From Anaeramoeba flamelloides (Eukaryota; Metamonada; Anaeramoebidae): a stretch of 64,000 bases of DNA. Where the stretch lies: positions 6,593,001 to 6,657,000 of the forward strand of contig JANTQA010000036.1 in the NCBI GenBank assembly GCA_027625915.1, given 5' to 3'. Made by a program: the position numbers and the translations under genes. Under the pieces are notes generated by a model. The model was not told the origin of the DNA. It searched no databases and worked only from the letters and a program-made list of their open reading frames with translations. This document shows positions 14,301-24,979 of the stretch, in pieces; the stretch's first letter is position 1; the number at the start of each line of letters is the position of its first letter.

Positions 14301-17078
14301 ATGAAATTACAATTTTCATAGAAAAAAAATGATATAACTTTAAATTTTCATATTCATGATAGTCAGGGTTCAACCTTTAATTCTATTTTTTTTTAAAAAA
14401 AAAAAAAAATCACAAGATCTCGAATTAAAATTTTACAAATCAAAAGATAAAATTAAATTTATCAAAACTTTCCAATGGTTACTTTTCCCAAATCTAAAAA
14501 ATGAAACTCAAAACAATATTATCCCAATATTTCAAAATTGACTCTTATTTTAGAACTCATAAAAGTAAAAAGTTTTTTTTTATTTTTTTAATTTCCAAGA
14601 TTAACTTAATAATCATCAACAAAAAAGCCCAAAGAATGATTAGTTTTGTTTCCTTTTTTATATAACTAATCGCAACATCAATATAAACCCAATTTCAAAA
14701 TCATTGGCCCATTAAAAAACAAATTTTGGAAATAAAACTTTTTATAAATTGAATTTATATATAAAACCCCATTCCAAAAATTTGGACACACCCAAAATCA
14801 AAAATAGGCAAAATAAAACCCAATTTATTGTATTTTTTCAAACCTAAACTAGTTGTAAACTCCATTTCATTCATAGCTATTAAGTTTTTTCATTAAATTT
14901 TTATTGGAAAATCAATAGATTTTCTAAACAAAACAACGATTAGAACCCCCCCCTTATGAATCTGGCTGAAAAATGGTTTAAGCGAGTGCTTAATAATATT
15001 TTTCATTCAAAATAATTAGACAATAATTAAAGATTTAAATTTTATATTAAAAATGAATATTTTAAGATCAAATAAAAATTAATCAAATTTTTCCAAAAAA
15101 ATATAAGCAATTTCCCAAATAAAAGTGCAAATTTATTTTAAAATATCTTTATTAAACTCATTTCCTCGAAAAATTATTTAAATATCCAAAATTGATTAAC
15201 AACCATTTATTAATTCTTAATAATAACCCGGTTTGTTTGTTAGTATGACATTAAATAAATAAAAGATATTAAAATTTCTGATCTCGATTTTATATGATAT
15301 TTTTTGTTCGTGAAAATTGGTGTTGGTTTTTTTCTTTTTGATTGAAAAAACCGTTTTCCTACGATATTTCATCTTGACAAATTTTCAAATAGAATGTGCA
15401 AACTTATAACTGTATTTTAATGTTTAAAAAATCGTTTGTATAATAATCTTTATTGCCAATTTTTTTATTAATATTTAAAATACATCATTTTTTCCAAAAA
15501 AATGCTATTGATTTTTTTCATTTTGATGAACATATTTTGATTAATATTTCTCTTTAATTTTTTATTGTCAATAGTTTATGAATAGATCCACTAACAAAGA
15601 GAATTTTATTTGAAATGTAAAAAAAATAAATGTAACACTTTTTTACAAGATTACCAGTAATGGAACAGTTTTAACACTTCAAACTTACAATCTGAAGTTC
15701 AGGAGTTAGATTCCCCTCAATAAGTAATTTTTGATTGTTTATCATTTTCTCAAAAATACTCCAAAATTTACAAAGGTGTAATTTAAATTAAAAATCAGCC
15801 TTATGCTTCATAGAGCCATTAATTCTTTGAAGAAATCGTCTGAACGATTTGAATTTTTTTGACTATTTTAAAAAAAAGAACCTGAATAGGAATTGGAACA
15901 ACATTACTCTAATTTATGGAAACCAGATCTCGTTCTTGAGATAATTGAACATCTCTTACCCACTCAATTCAGCAATGTTTCTAATTCAAAATTAGGGATT
16001 AAAAAAGTTTCGGGAAATGTCTTAGGGTGTAGTAGAGTGCCACAGGGTGCCTAAGTTTTTTTTTATTTTTGAAATATAAAAAAAAACTAACGGCAAACAT
16101 GTGAAATTTTAGTACTCAATTCTTAATGAAAAAAAAAAAAAAAAAAAATGCAAAACTTTTTTGGAAATGCAATATTTACAAAAATTTGGAAATTTATTTG
16201 AACAACAATTTAATTTTGAAAGAATTTTTTCTTTGAACTATTATAAAGATTTAAAAATTTAATTTTTATTTTCTATTATTTCTTTTTTCTTAATTTCAAA
16301 AAATCAAATTATCCCAACAAACTGCAAAAATAGGAAGTAAGTAAATTTATTTTATAATAACAAAAAAAAAAAAAAATTAAAAACTTTAAACAAGAATAAA
16401 TAATCATATTTTTGAATATTTTTTTTAAATATTAGGGCGAAACTGCATTATTTTATGCTGCAAAAAATGGTAGTTTAGTAATTGTAAAATTATTATTAAA
16501 GGCTGGTGCAAATGTAAAAATTAGATCACAATCACATGAAACGGCAGCAATATGGGCTTATAAAAAAAATCAACAAAAAGTTCTTGAACTTCTAAAACAA
16601 GCTGGTTCAAATTTAAATAAAGATATTAGCGAAAAGGTAATTTTATTATTTTTTTTATATTTTTAATAATTTTTGGAAAAGTTTTTAATTGTTTTTTTTT
16701 TTTTGAATTATTAAAATATTTAATTGTTGATTAAACCATTTAATCCTTTAATGAATTATAACAAAATAACTTTACTCATTTGTAAATAAAAAATAGCAAG
16801 AGTATGATCAAGGTCAAGACTCATTAAAAGAATACTATGAACAAGAATGGTTTGAAAATATTGAAAGATTCAAAGAAGCAATTGGAAAATTGGTTGAAAT
16901 GCCAGAATTTGATTCAATTGATATTAATTTCCTCGATAGAGATTTGAGTTATAGAATAATGTACTCGGGAAAAGATAAGGAAAGGAAAATTTTTGATGTT
17001 TATCGTGAAGTTAATGGTAGTATGAAAAGAATTGCCATCGTTATTTATGGCTCAGAAGACGAGCCAACATTTTTTTAG
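5326..17078 (+). CDS. Ankyrin-repeat protein, eight exons
   Basis: Exons: 5326-5445, 5647-5841, 6528-6623, 7231-7404, 8182-8277, 13812-14108, 16436-16636, 16797-17078. They give 1461 nt, a 486-aa protein ending in TAG. All seven introns are phase 0. Exons 1-7 encode about 12 ankyrin repeats; typical cores are GETALMKASESGHLEVVSLL, GETAFLKACRNGHLEVV and GKTALMLSIKNGHLEVF. Each new exon begins at the G-x-T turn of a repeat (GET, GDN, GET, RET, GST, GET), so exon edges match repeat edges. The last exon encodes a 93-aa non-ankyrin tail starting QEYDQGQDSLKEYYEQEWFE that I do not recognise. Ankyrin arrays bind proteins; the partner is unknown. There is no signal peptide or TM segment. Introns 5 (5534 bp) and 6 (2327 bp) are swollen with repeats. 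The start ATG is the only one in frame ahead of the first repeat helix. Splice sites are inferred from frame and repeat continuity, not transcripts. Confidence 0.85.
7491..8096. mobile_element. GGTATTTCC-family element in ankyrin intron 4
   Basis: About 600 bp, lying within intron 4 (7405-8181). The left end is aaggtttttccaaaaaagcg; the right end ttttttggaaatagct is its inverted partner. The interior shares blocks with other copies, such as a run of atgaaaaaa and catataaaatc followed by gatcagaaa. It has no coding capacity, so a MITE-like classification is likely. The target duplication is not clear. Confidence 0.6.
8477..9058. mobile_element. GGTATTTCC-family element in ankyrin intron 5
   Basis: About 580 bp with terminal inverted repeats AAGGTATTTCCAAAAAAGTG and, inverted at the right end, AAGCTATTTCCAAGAATGTG. 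The interior closely matches the copy at 40461-41047. Non-coding; probably a non-autonomous DNA transposon. The superfamily is not assignable because the target duplication is ambiguous (AT-rich). Confidence 0.65.
9214..9393. mobile_element. TTAA-flanked foldback MITE (GGGACTAGTC family)
   Basis: A 180-bp palindromic element. TTAA at both edges (9214-9217 and 9390-9393) encloses GGGACTAGTCTC at the left and its near-complement GAGATTAGTCCC at the right. TTAA target duplications are characteristic of the piggyBac superfamily. The same family occurs at 57573-57759 and, in long form, at 58094-59035. Confidence 0.7.
9785..10325. mobile_element. AATTCAAAATTTT-family element
   Basis: About 540 bp. 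The left end aactaaaccccaattcaaaa and the right end ttgaattttagttt form imperfect inverted repeats (AACTAAA...AATTCAAAATTTT). An internal inverted copy of the end (gtgtgttaaaaattttgg) lies near 9976. Collinear copies lie at 29461-30008 and 47900-48797, with a subfamily at 47148-47692. Non-coding. Confidence 0.6.
10376..11073. mobile_element. GGGGCCCAAC-family element, ~700 bp
   Basis: The left end is AAACTCTGTTTCTGTAAAAG followed by GGGCCCAAC. The right end, inverted, reads AAACTACTTTTCAGTCAAAG followed by GGGTCCAG. The inner sequence is collinear (inverted) with 30332-31044. Both contain a stretch that in the other copy reads as a 70-codon open frame, here interrupted by stops. Probably an old DNA transposon with a coding relic. 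Confidence 0.6.
11179..11775. mobile_element. GGTATTTCC-family element in ankyrin intron 5
   Basis: The left end gaaggtatttccaaaaaagt and the right end ttttttggaaattgct are inverted partners. The interior is collinear with the 7491-8096 copy, including the catataaaa and gatcagaaactttcatattt blocks near 11590. The ORF at 11195-11419 lies wholly inside this repeat and is not considered a gene. Confidence 0.6.
12625..13095. repeat. Compound palindrome cluster in ankyrin intron 5
   Basis: This is a series of hairpins. One runs from ccaggatttaaaagaaatga (12742) to its near-perfect inverse ending at about 12800. A second runs from ttccataatttaaaagaatt (about 12858) to about 12917. They are bracketed by GTTAGGTTTTTTT and AAAAAAAACCTAACG-type arms. 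Between them at about 12926-12960 is a degenerate direct repeat (ggcactctac, ggtactctac, ggcacttgac). Related pieces lie at 16022-16125 and 22800-23110. Function and origin are unknown; it resembles foldback-type repeats. Confidence 0.55.
14767..14860. mobile_element. Fragment of AATTCAAAATTTT-family (CCCCATTCC subfamily)
   Basis: It starts ccccattccaaaaatttgga and continues with cacacccaaaatc. This matches the left end at 47150 (ccccattccaaaaatttata). No matching right end is seen in ankyrin intron 6, so it looks truncated. Confidence 0.4.
15113..15640. mobile_element. GGTATTTCC-family element, reverse orientation
   Basis: In inverse orientation relative to the other copies. Family blocks appear as complements: atctcgattttatatgatat followed by gtgaaaattggtgttg, and atttgaaatgtaaaaaaaat at the right end. 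The left terminus has lost clear TIR identity. It lies in ankyrin intron 6. Confidence 0.5.
15654..15727 (+). pseudogene. tRNA-Val(UAC)-like relic
   Basis: The stretch tggaacagttttaacac resembles a box A/D-arm. It is followed by an anticodon arm ttcaaa-CTTACAA-tctgaa; the 7-nt loop has T33 and anticodon TAC (one mismatch in the stem). A T-arm follows, agga-gttagatt-cccct, close to box B. No paired acceptor stem is visible. It therefore looks like a degenerate tRNA gene or the head of a tRNA-derived SINE, probably not functional. It lies in ankyrin intron 6 next to the inverted element ending about 15640. Confidence 0.45.
16022..16130. repeat. Fragment of compound-palindrome repeat
   Basis: It contains gtagtagagtgccacagggt and gcctaag, a T-run, and then aaaaaaaactaacgg and tactcaattctt. 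All are parts of the family at 12625-13095 and 22800-23110. It lies in ankyrin intron 6. Confidence 0.4.
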
Positions 17079-19957
17079 GTAATAATTATAAGATATTATT
17101 TTAAGCTTTTTTTTTAAAGCAAAACTAAAAATTATTTTTAATTAACAGAAACTAATTTTTTTTTTTTAATTATTCTTTGTTAAAAAATGAAAAAATTATA
17201 ATATTTAATATATAATAATTATATATTTAAGAACAAAATAAATAAAGAACTCAATTATATAAAATTGATAATTTTGATTTTTTAATTTTCTTTTTTTATC
17301 TTTCAAAAAATTGGCAATGAAAAAAAATTGAAAATTTTGATTTAATAAAAGCCAGATCATAATTCACATTTTATCATTCTTAAAAAATACACATTTACAA
17401 AATAATTCAATAGGTATTAATATTTCCTAATAGATGGTGTCAACGTTTTTTTTTTTTTTAGTATTTGTTTGAATTGATCTACTCATCAAAATTTGATTAA
17501 AATAGAGTTTGGCCCAAACCTTGATTCAATATTATGGTTCAGCTAACCCAGAACCATTTGCTATAAATTGAAAAAAAATAAAAAATATTTTCAATATTTT
17601 CTTATTTTATTAGTAATTAAAATCAAAACAATTTAAAGATCATTCAAAGAAGGGTGCAGAATTCACTTATTTTTCTTGGGGCTTTGAAAAAAGAAAAGGA
17701 ATTTTATTTTTTGAAATAAAAAACGAAATTCCATTTGAATTTTTTTCTTGAAAAAATACAACTCCTGATTTTATGTACCAAGTTGAACGTGTACTACCAA
17801 AACAAAACAATTTTAAAACCAAAATTGAAATTAAACTCTTCTTTCTATGTGTTGAGAAAATAAATTTCTCTTTTTAGTTATTTTCTTCAACTAAAAAAAG
17901 ATAAAATATAACTACGGCCATACATTCAAGTTATAAATGGTTATCTTTCAATAGTATATTTGAAATTTTTTAAACCCAGCTTGGTTATAAAATAATCTCA
18001 AAAAGTCAATCTCATTAATTAAAATGAGTTCCAAATCCCTGTAGTCTATTAAAGATTTAAATTTGTAAAATGAAAATTCACTTCAAAAAAAAAAGTAATT
18101 AATTAGTGTTTTCCAGTCTGAGTATAAACTAACTATGTCTCTTTATCCCATAGAATTCGGAATTGTATTTAACAATTTTGAAAAAAAAATAATAATAAAA
18201 AAAAAAAATTCTTATGTTTGGTAAAAAATGTAGTATTGCGATACATTGTGTTTTTCATAACAAACCAAGTTTGATTTTATCTCTTTTGATGAAAAAGTAT
18301 AGTAAAGAAACTTTTTTAACTTTGTTAAATTCAAATTTCAAAAAATAATCTCTTCATACAATTCCGAATTAATAGATTTTTATTTATACTTAGATAATAA
18401 ATCAAAATTGTTACCGTTTATTATCAAAAGTTTTTTTTTTTTATTAGTTTATTGATCAACAATTCCTATTAAATTTTTAATATCCAAACAAGAGTTAATA
18501 TTATTTTTTTTATTGATATCTGAAAAATAGAAAAATAAAAAATATACTGAAATTGTAACGAAAGAAAATCTTAGCAAAAAAAAATATCATAACATAATGC
18601 TGAAAAGTGAAAATGTAAGAGAAAGTGATTATTGGATTGGTTATTTTGGACTTTTGATTCTTTTTATTTGTTTTTTCTTAACACAACAAGGAATATTATT
18701 TGAAAAAAAAATCTCTAATTTTTTTATTTTTAAAAAACACTCACACAATTAACATTATTAAAAATGCCAATTTTGAAAAAGGTTTATAACTTGATTAGAT
18801 AATAATTGGAATTGAAAAAAAAAAAAAATCAAAGTTTTCAGTAATAATTTTTTTCATATTTATTTGTAAAATCAGTGAAATTTTTATTTGACTGAGTGGA
18901 TAGATTATTTTAATCAATTTTTTAAAATAGTCTAAAAAGAATCATATTATTTCAATTTCTAAGATAAAATCAAATATTTATTTCAAAATATTTCGCAAAA
19001 TTAAATTGAAAAAATGTTTTGTTTTGATGTTCTTTGAAATTTTTTATCATTTTATCATTTCTATTTTTGAGTTTTTATGTATATTCCATGTTTTTTTTCT
19101 GCAAATTGTTTTAACGTTTATTATTTTTTCATACTTAATGTTCAATATAAAGTTCATTCATTACAACTTATTTCTAAAAAAAAAAAAAAAATACCCCAAA
19201 AATAGGTGTTTTTTTTTAAAAACCGAAATTTTTAAAAAGGAGGTATATGAATCTCAACCAGTTTAATTGCTACCTCTTCTTAATTACATAAAATTATCAT
19301 AACTTTTGAAAAAAAAATTTATAAAAGATGTATAACTGAGATCCAATTTGTAGTTTTGGTTAACTTTAATTGACCGAATTTATTTTTTCGTTGTAGTATA
19401 TATGAGTATTAAAATTCCATGAATAAAGTAAAATAAGGAACTCAAAGGAATAATACAATTATTAATTTCCAAAATTACATTGAATTTTTGATAATTGATA
19501 ACTAAATTTCCATTTTTTAAAAAAAACACAAGAAGATTTTATGAGATCCTTAATCAAATTACTTTTTTTATCACTTAGTACAGCCCTTAAACTAAAATTT
19601 CATTTACTTTAATTGACATTAGTTAAGCTTTATATATTTTCTCAAATTGAAATGGTTATTTTTCACCAAACTAACAAATTCTGTGTAAAAATAGCTAATA
19701 ATAAAAATATTTTTTTTAATTTTTACAACATAGTCAAATTGTATTAAAAAAGACAGTGAAAATTTACAGAACAATACTTTGAAAATTATTTAAAACACAA
19801 TATTCTTATTATAAAAGTTTAATAATTATTGAATTTAGACTTTATTTTGTTAGTTTATTCTTTTGTAAATTCTTATTACTTTAGAATGAACCCATGTTCT
19901 TTCACATTGTTGTGTTTTTTTTTCTTTTCGTTTGATGGAAAAGGATAATATTCACTA
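17079..19957. other. Intergenic AT-rich region, no gene seen
   Basis: Convergent spacer between the ankyrin gene and the seven-TM gene. I see only AT-rich sequence with homopolymer runs. The ORF at 19006-19266 is Phe/Ile/Leu-rich low complexity and is not supported. Confidence 0.6.
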
Positions 19958-21327
19958 TTAATCTTCTTCAGAAAAAGAATCCGAGATTAAAGGAACTTTG
20001 ATCTTTTTTGCAAATTTTTTGTTTTCTTTTTTTGGTGTTATAAAGATGTATTTGATTAACAAACAAATGGTGATAATATCCAGAATATGCAAACCAAAAA
20101 AGATACTACATTTTTCAATTTCGTTCATCTTTTTAAGCCGTATTGTGTATCCAATGAAAAACGGAATTGTGAGCAATTGAAGCAAAACGCAAGTACAAAT
20201 AATTATGAACATTTTGTGATAGTCCTTATAAAAATTATTGTCTTTGTCAAGCTGGAATTGCTGGTTAATTTTGTATGAAAAATAAAATATAAATATCACT
20301 GGGCTAATGTAAGCAACAGTTTCGATGATTCGGAATCTAATAGTATACAAATTATCAGCAAATACAGCAAATAGAATTGTTGTCACTAAGATATATAATC
20401 CCATCGTTATCCTCAAAAGATTTTTCTTTCTTTTGACAGAATTCCCATCAAAGTCGTCAACAGAATAGTGAATTAAAAAGTATATTTTGGCTCTATTGTC
20501 GATAAGTTAAGGAGAATAACACATAAGAAATTAGGTTAATATTTTGGCAAATTAAAAAAAAAATTCACAAAATGTTTGATCAATAAAACCGAAATAGGCT
20601 TTTTAGGGAAGAAACCCATCAACAAACAAGCCCATTTCCATTTTGTTTGTAATGGAAGTTTGTTTTTGAAGTTTTAACTTGTAATTTGAAAATCTCATTG
20701 TTTTAATAATTTCTCTCGAAAGATGAAGAAAAGGAGAAAAACCAATGGTTGTTGTGTCTGTAAAAAAAAAAAAACGAACATTGGGAAAATTAATAATGAA
20801 AATCCAGCAACAAAAAACCCATAGTTGATTGCTAACAAAACCTGGTACCAGAATTTTTTGTTTGTGTTTTCATTCGTAACTTGTACTATGAAATGTGCAG
20901 CTGAAGTAAATGCAAAAAAAGCAACACTCATAAAATAGAACTATTGTTTTATTGAAGATCAATAATCATTTCGAAAAGGTTTTTTTTGAAAAAGGATTTC
21001 TGGGAATTAGTCGGATTCTGAAGAAAAGGAAAAGAAAAGGACAAACAAACAATTTTATTAATCTACTATGAGGTGATCTGTTTGAAATCACAAAGTAAAT
21101 TAAATAGTATTTCTTTTCAAAAAGTGATCTCTTTGAAAAAATCCTTTTTAAATTTTTTGTTTTTAATTTTTTGAGAAAGTAAATCAGAAAAAGACGTTTA
21201 CCTTTTGATAATTTAATGCTGTCGAATGAAGTTGATGTAATATAAAATAATAGACTGAAATTACCCCAACCAAAGCAAAAAGAACTACAAAAAAGATGTT
21301 TGTTGAAAAATAAATTGGTTCTTTCAT
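19958..21327 (-). CDS. Seven-TM protein, THH1/TOM1/TOM3-like
   Basis: Exons on the minus strand: 21327-21202, 20940-20780, 20492-19958. They give 822 nt, 273 aa. Intron 1 (phase 0) uses GTAAAC...ATAG. Intron 2 (phase 2) uses GTTCGT...ATAG and rebuilds the sequence GFSLLIFPIAKIYFLIH. Seven hydrophobic segments are visible: NIFFVVLFALVGVISVYYF; SVAFFAFTSAAHFIV; YGFFVAGFSLLIFP; LYILVTTILFAVFA; VAYISPVIFIFYF; MFIIICTCVLLQLLTIPFF; LHILDIITICLLIKYIF. The order, short loops and the A-x-IY motif after TM3 resemble plant and protist THH1/TOM1/TOM3 proteins (about 290 aa; TOM1 has W-A-E-I-Y there), which are tonoplast or endomembrane proteins. A second in-frame ATG at 21417 would add 30 residues; I prefer 21327 because the extension is basic and low-complexity. 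The family call is by eye only. Confidence 0.6.
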
Positions 21328-21939
21328 AGTTGGTATCGAAAAAAAAAATGAAACTCTTTTTGAGAAATTAGATTTTTCTTTTTTGAATTGAATAAACGGG
21401 GGTTTGTTGTTTTTCATTTGTTTGGAATCCTTTTTGTATTAGAGAATAGACTATTCTTTTTTGTATTGATAAACTTGTTCCTTTTCGAAAAGATTTATAC
21501 TGTCATTTTTTTATTTCAGGTTCTCTAAATTATTTCTCCAATTCTTGGAATAATCTTAGAAAAATAAAAAGATCTTAGCAGAGATGATTTGATCGTGAAA
21601 ATCTGTTTTAGAAATGTTAATCTTGTTATTTTGGAAATTTTGAGATTAAATTTATTTTTTTTTTTTATAAGTAAATAACTGGTGTGAAAAACTAGATTAA
21701 GGATTCTCAGAATTTTATTCTCTGTGGGTACTGTAATATAATACCACAAGTAAAATACAACATTTAATTGATTATATCTTTGGGGAAAGCCAAAATATTC
21801 CTATTTAAGGATTTTTGAGGAAAATTCAAAAAAACAGTTTTTGATCAAAAACTTGTTTGATTTTTCAAACAAAACAAGGTAAATTTAAAATCGATTTTTT
21901 TTACCCCTTGCAAAACTTTCACTCCGGATTAAATTGATG

Positions 21940-22139
21940 TACAGTCAGTTTCACTTTTAAGGCACAAACTTTCTACGAAATTTAAGGCACAAAAAAATCT
22001 CAAATTAAGGCACAAAATTTGGAATTTTTTTTTTTACAATTTATTTTTCTAGAATTTGAATTTTGTGCTTTAATTTGAGATTTTTTTTGTGCCTTAAATT
22101 TCGTTGAAAGTTTGTGCCTTAAAAGTGAAACTGACTGTA
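21940..22139. mobile_element. TTAAGGCAC-family MITE copy
   Basis: TA at both edges (21940-21941 and 22138-22139) encloses CAGTCAGTTTCACTTTTAAG and its inverse. Each arm is about 78 bp and carries TTAAGGCAC three times (left arm starts 21957, 21982, 22005). The spacer is about 40 bp and T-rich. It has no coding capacity. CAGT ends with TA duplications suit the Tc1/mariner superfamily. Confidence 0.85.
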
Positions 22140-22799
22140 TTGAAATAATTTATCAAAAAACTCTATTAGTTAATTATTTAATTTTTTAAAAAAATCGAAT
22201 TTTTTTAATTACGAATATACATTTCAAGACAAATTTAAAAAAGACATTTTGCAACCTTATAGTCGATCTATTGATTGCTCAACATTTGAATGTGTTGTGA
22301 AACGAGGCTGCTTTTTTTTTCAATTCTTTTGTGTGTTTTTACTTATACTATAATCTTTTTTCATTGGCAAGAACAGCCTGTAGTACTATTTTACTAATAC
22401 TTTTATTTTGCAATTAATAAATAAAAAAATTTATTTCAATTACCAAAATGAATATTAATTTTGACCACAAAAATCAAATGAGTCAGTAAAAATTTTATCT
22501 TAGAGTTCAAGAAGGAAGTTTCATGTATTGTCTTAAAATATCGATTTTAAAGGTTTTTGTAAGGGCCTTTGGGGTATCTTTCAACTTATAAACTCAAAAA
22601 AAATTTTGGAATGCGTTCTAAAAATTTTCATTTTTTATATGAATTAAAAAAATTTAATATTTCGAGTATATTAAAAAATAATATTATCATGATATTATTA
22701 GAAAACGAGATTCATAATATTCATTAGCCGTAGTGGGCAATAAATGTATTTTTGAGTCCTTAACAAAATTTCTAAATCATAATTTAGGAATTCGGGAAG

Positions 22800-23110
22800 T
22801 ACCGTAGAGTTATGTCAAGTGTCAAGGTTTTTTTGAGGTTTTCAGTTTTATTTGTTAAGTGTTCTAGGTTGTTTTGAGGTTTTCTATTTTATTCAGAAAA
22901 TCTCTAGATTTTCGTTAGGTTTTTTTTACTTTTTGAAATAAATCGAAAATTTATCAAAATTTTTGGTTTATTTCAAAAAGTAAAAAAAACCTAGAACACT
23001 TTACTAAAAAAATAGAAAACTCAAAAAAACCAAACAAAAATCAATAGATTTTTCAAAGAAACAGAAAACTCAAGAAAAACTAACGGTCATTTTCCAAAAT
23101 TCAAAAGAAT
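22800..23110. repeat. Compound palindrome
   Basis: A large imperfect foldback centred near 22950. The left part (tgttctaggtt, ggttttttttactttttgaa) is mirrored by ttcaaaaagtaaaaaaaacc and tagaacactt on the right. A further hairpin (ccaaaattcaaaagaat from 23093, mirrored up to about 23355) is interrupted by the 23143-23341 TTAAGGCAC element. Same family as 12625-13095. Confidence 0.55.
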
Positions 23111-23142
23111 AGATAAAAATCAAAGATTTTACTCAATTCTTT

Positions 23143-23341
23143 TACAGTCAGTTTCACTTTTAAGGCACAAACTTTCAAGGGAATTTAAGGCACAAAAAAA
23201 TCTCAAATTAAAGCACATTTTTCAGAATTTTAATTTTCACAAATTATTTTACTAGAATTTGAATTTTGTGCCTTAATTTGAGATTTTTTTGTGCCTTAAA
23301 TTTAGTTGAAAGTTTGTGCCTTAAAAGTGAAACTGACTGTA
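23143..23341. mobile_element. TTAAGGCAC-family MITE copy
   Basis: TA duplications at 23143-23144 and 23340-23341. Both arms are intact in layout, with slight divergence (attaaagcacattttt in the left arm). It is inserted within the 3' arm of a hairpin belonging to the compound-palindrome family. Confidence 0.85.
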
Positions 23342-23398
23342 ATTCTTGAAAAGCTAACCGCGGTTTTTTTCAATTTTTGAAATAAAAAGAAAATTTAA

Positions 23399-23599
23399 TA
23401 CAGTCAGTTTCACTTTTAAGGCACAAACTTTCAACTAAATTTAAGGCACAAAAAAATCTCAAATTAAGGCACAAAATTTGGAATTTTATTTTTTACAATT
23501 TATTTTACTAGAATCTGAATTTTGTGCTTTAATTTGAGATTTTTTTTGTGCCTTAAATTTCGTTGAAAGTTTGTGCCTTAAAAGTGAAACTGACTTTAA
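23399..23599. mobile_element. TTAAGGCAC-family MITE copy
   Basis: TA at 23399-23400. The right end is ctgactttaag, with one base different from the usual ctgactgta. It lies only 57 bp beyond the preceding copy, in the same orientation as far as a palindrome can show one. Three TTAAGGCAC motifs are present in the left arm. Confidence 0.85.
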
Positions 23600-23789
23600 G
23601 ATTTGTTTTTAATTCAAAAAGCGAAAAAAAAACTAACGGTAAATAAGAGGAATTAAAAACTCCACCGTTAAATAATAAAAAAAAAATTTTTTTTTCATTT
23701 TTTAAGGAAGTAAGTACATTTTACCATTTTGAAAATTTTTAATTGTGTTAACATTACTGAAAAAATATTTTTTGAGTGCCAACAGATAT

Positions 23790-24660
23790 TGAAACTTGAA
23801 AACCAAAACACCATTCGCTAGTCTATTGGTGAATGGAATCAAAGTAATTCAGAGTTGAATCTTAATTTTTTCACTTTTTTGAACATTTTTTTTTGATTCA
23901 ATTTTTCGTTTTATTAAATAAAGTTTTGGATCTAGAAATGTGTTTATACCAATGATCGAAATTAATCAAACAGTAAAACAACAAAATATACCCGAAAGTG
24001 TGTGCATTTGAAACAAATATTTTCTTTTAGAAGACCAAACACGAAAGATCACCATTCCAAATAAATTTGTTGAAATCAAGAATGAAAAAAAAAAAATCGA
24101 TAAAAACCTATTTTTGAAGATTGGTTTTCTTTATCTTCTTAGTTTGCTTGAATACAAACTATTTTTTTACTTGAATTTCTCGCCCCATTACTATTTATTA
24201 TTATTTTACAAACTTTTTGTTACAAATTTGCTTTCAAAATTCTTTTTTTCAAATATTTTTCTCAAACCAAGCTAAAATGGGAATACTATTTCTAAAATTA
24301 AAATAAAGGAGTTGAATTCTTGGAATCAAAAAACAGTTACAAAAGATTCAGGCCAAAATAATTCAGAAATTCAATAACAAATTTCAACCAGATTCAGAAT
24401 TATTTTGAGTTCTCATTTTAATGGAAAATAAATAATTATAAAATCAAACGAATTTGTCCAATAAACCCTCACTCTCAAGAAGAATTAAAAAAATCTCTGA
24501 TTTTCTGAACCCAAACCAGAATTAGATTACATAAATGAAAATATGGATTTTTAAATTCATTTTGGAATTCTTTCGAAATAAACAGTAATTTGTTTATCAA
24601 AAATTTTCCAAATAAAATTTTTTTCAGAAAGAATTAATAATAAAATCAAATAAATAATAA
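23790..24660. repeat. Dispersed diverged repeat, copy without insertion
   Basis: Collinear with about 41060-42640. Shared anchors are gaacatttttttttgatt, ccaaataaatttgttgaaat, aacagtaatttgtt and atcaan with ataaaanttttttt. The 41-kb copy contains the 716-bp TTAAGGCAC-related element, which is absent here, so this copy gives the empty site. No conserved ORF. Confidence 0.45.
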
Positions 24661-24979
24661 GTAATTGTGTAAAATGTTATAGATAAGATCAAGTAATAAA
24701 TGATTTTTATTTATTTTTTTTTGATCAATTTTTTCATTTTTTTGATTTGCGTTTTTTTGTTGGTATGAAAATATCTATTACTAGAATATATTCTACTCTA
24801 GTATTTATGAAAATATCAATGTATTTGGCTAAAGAAATGATTTGAATAATTCAGTTTCACATAAATGGTGGCAGTCAAAAAATGAAAAATGTACTTACCC
24901 CCTAAATTGGAAAATAAAAGTATTATTTTTTTTTTAATTTTCAACCAAAAAAACCTAAAAAATAGTTTTTTTTGTTTTT

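Noticed and set aside
20758-20775. An 18-nt GT...CAG intron in the seven-TM gene
   Set aside because: A donor at 20779 (GTTCGT) with the acceptor before 20492 keeps the frame and restores the conserved TM3 to IY segment, so a tiny intron is unnecessary.
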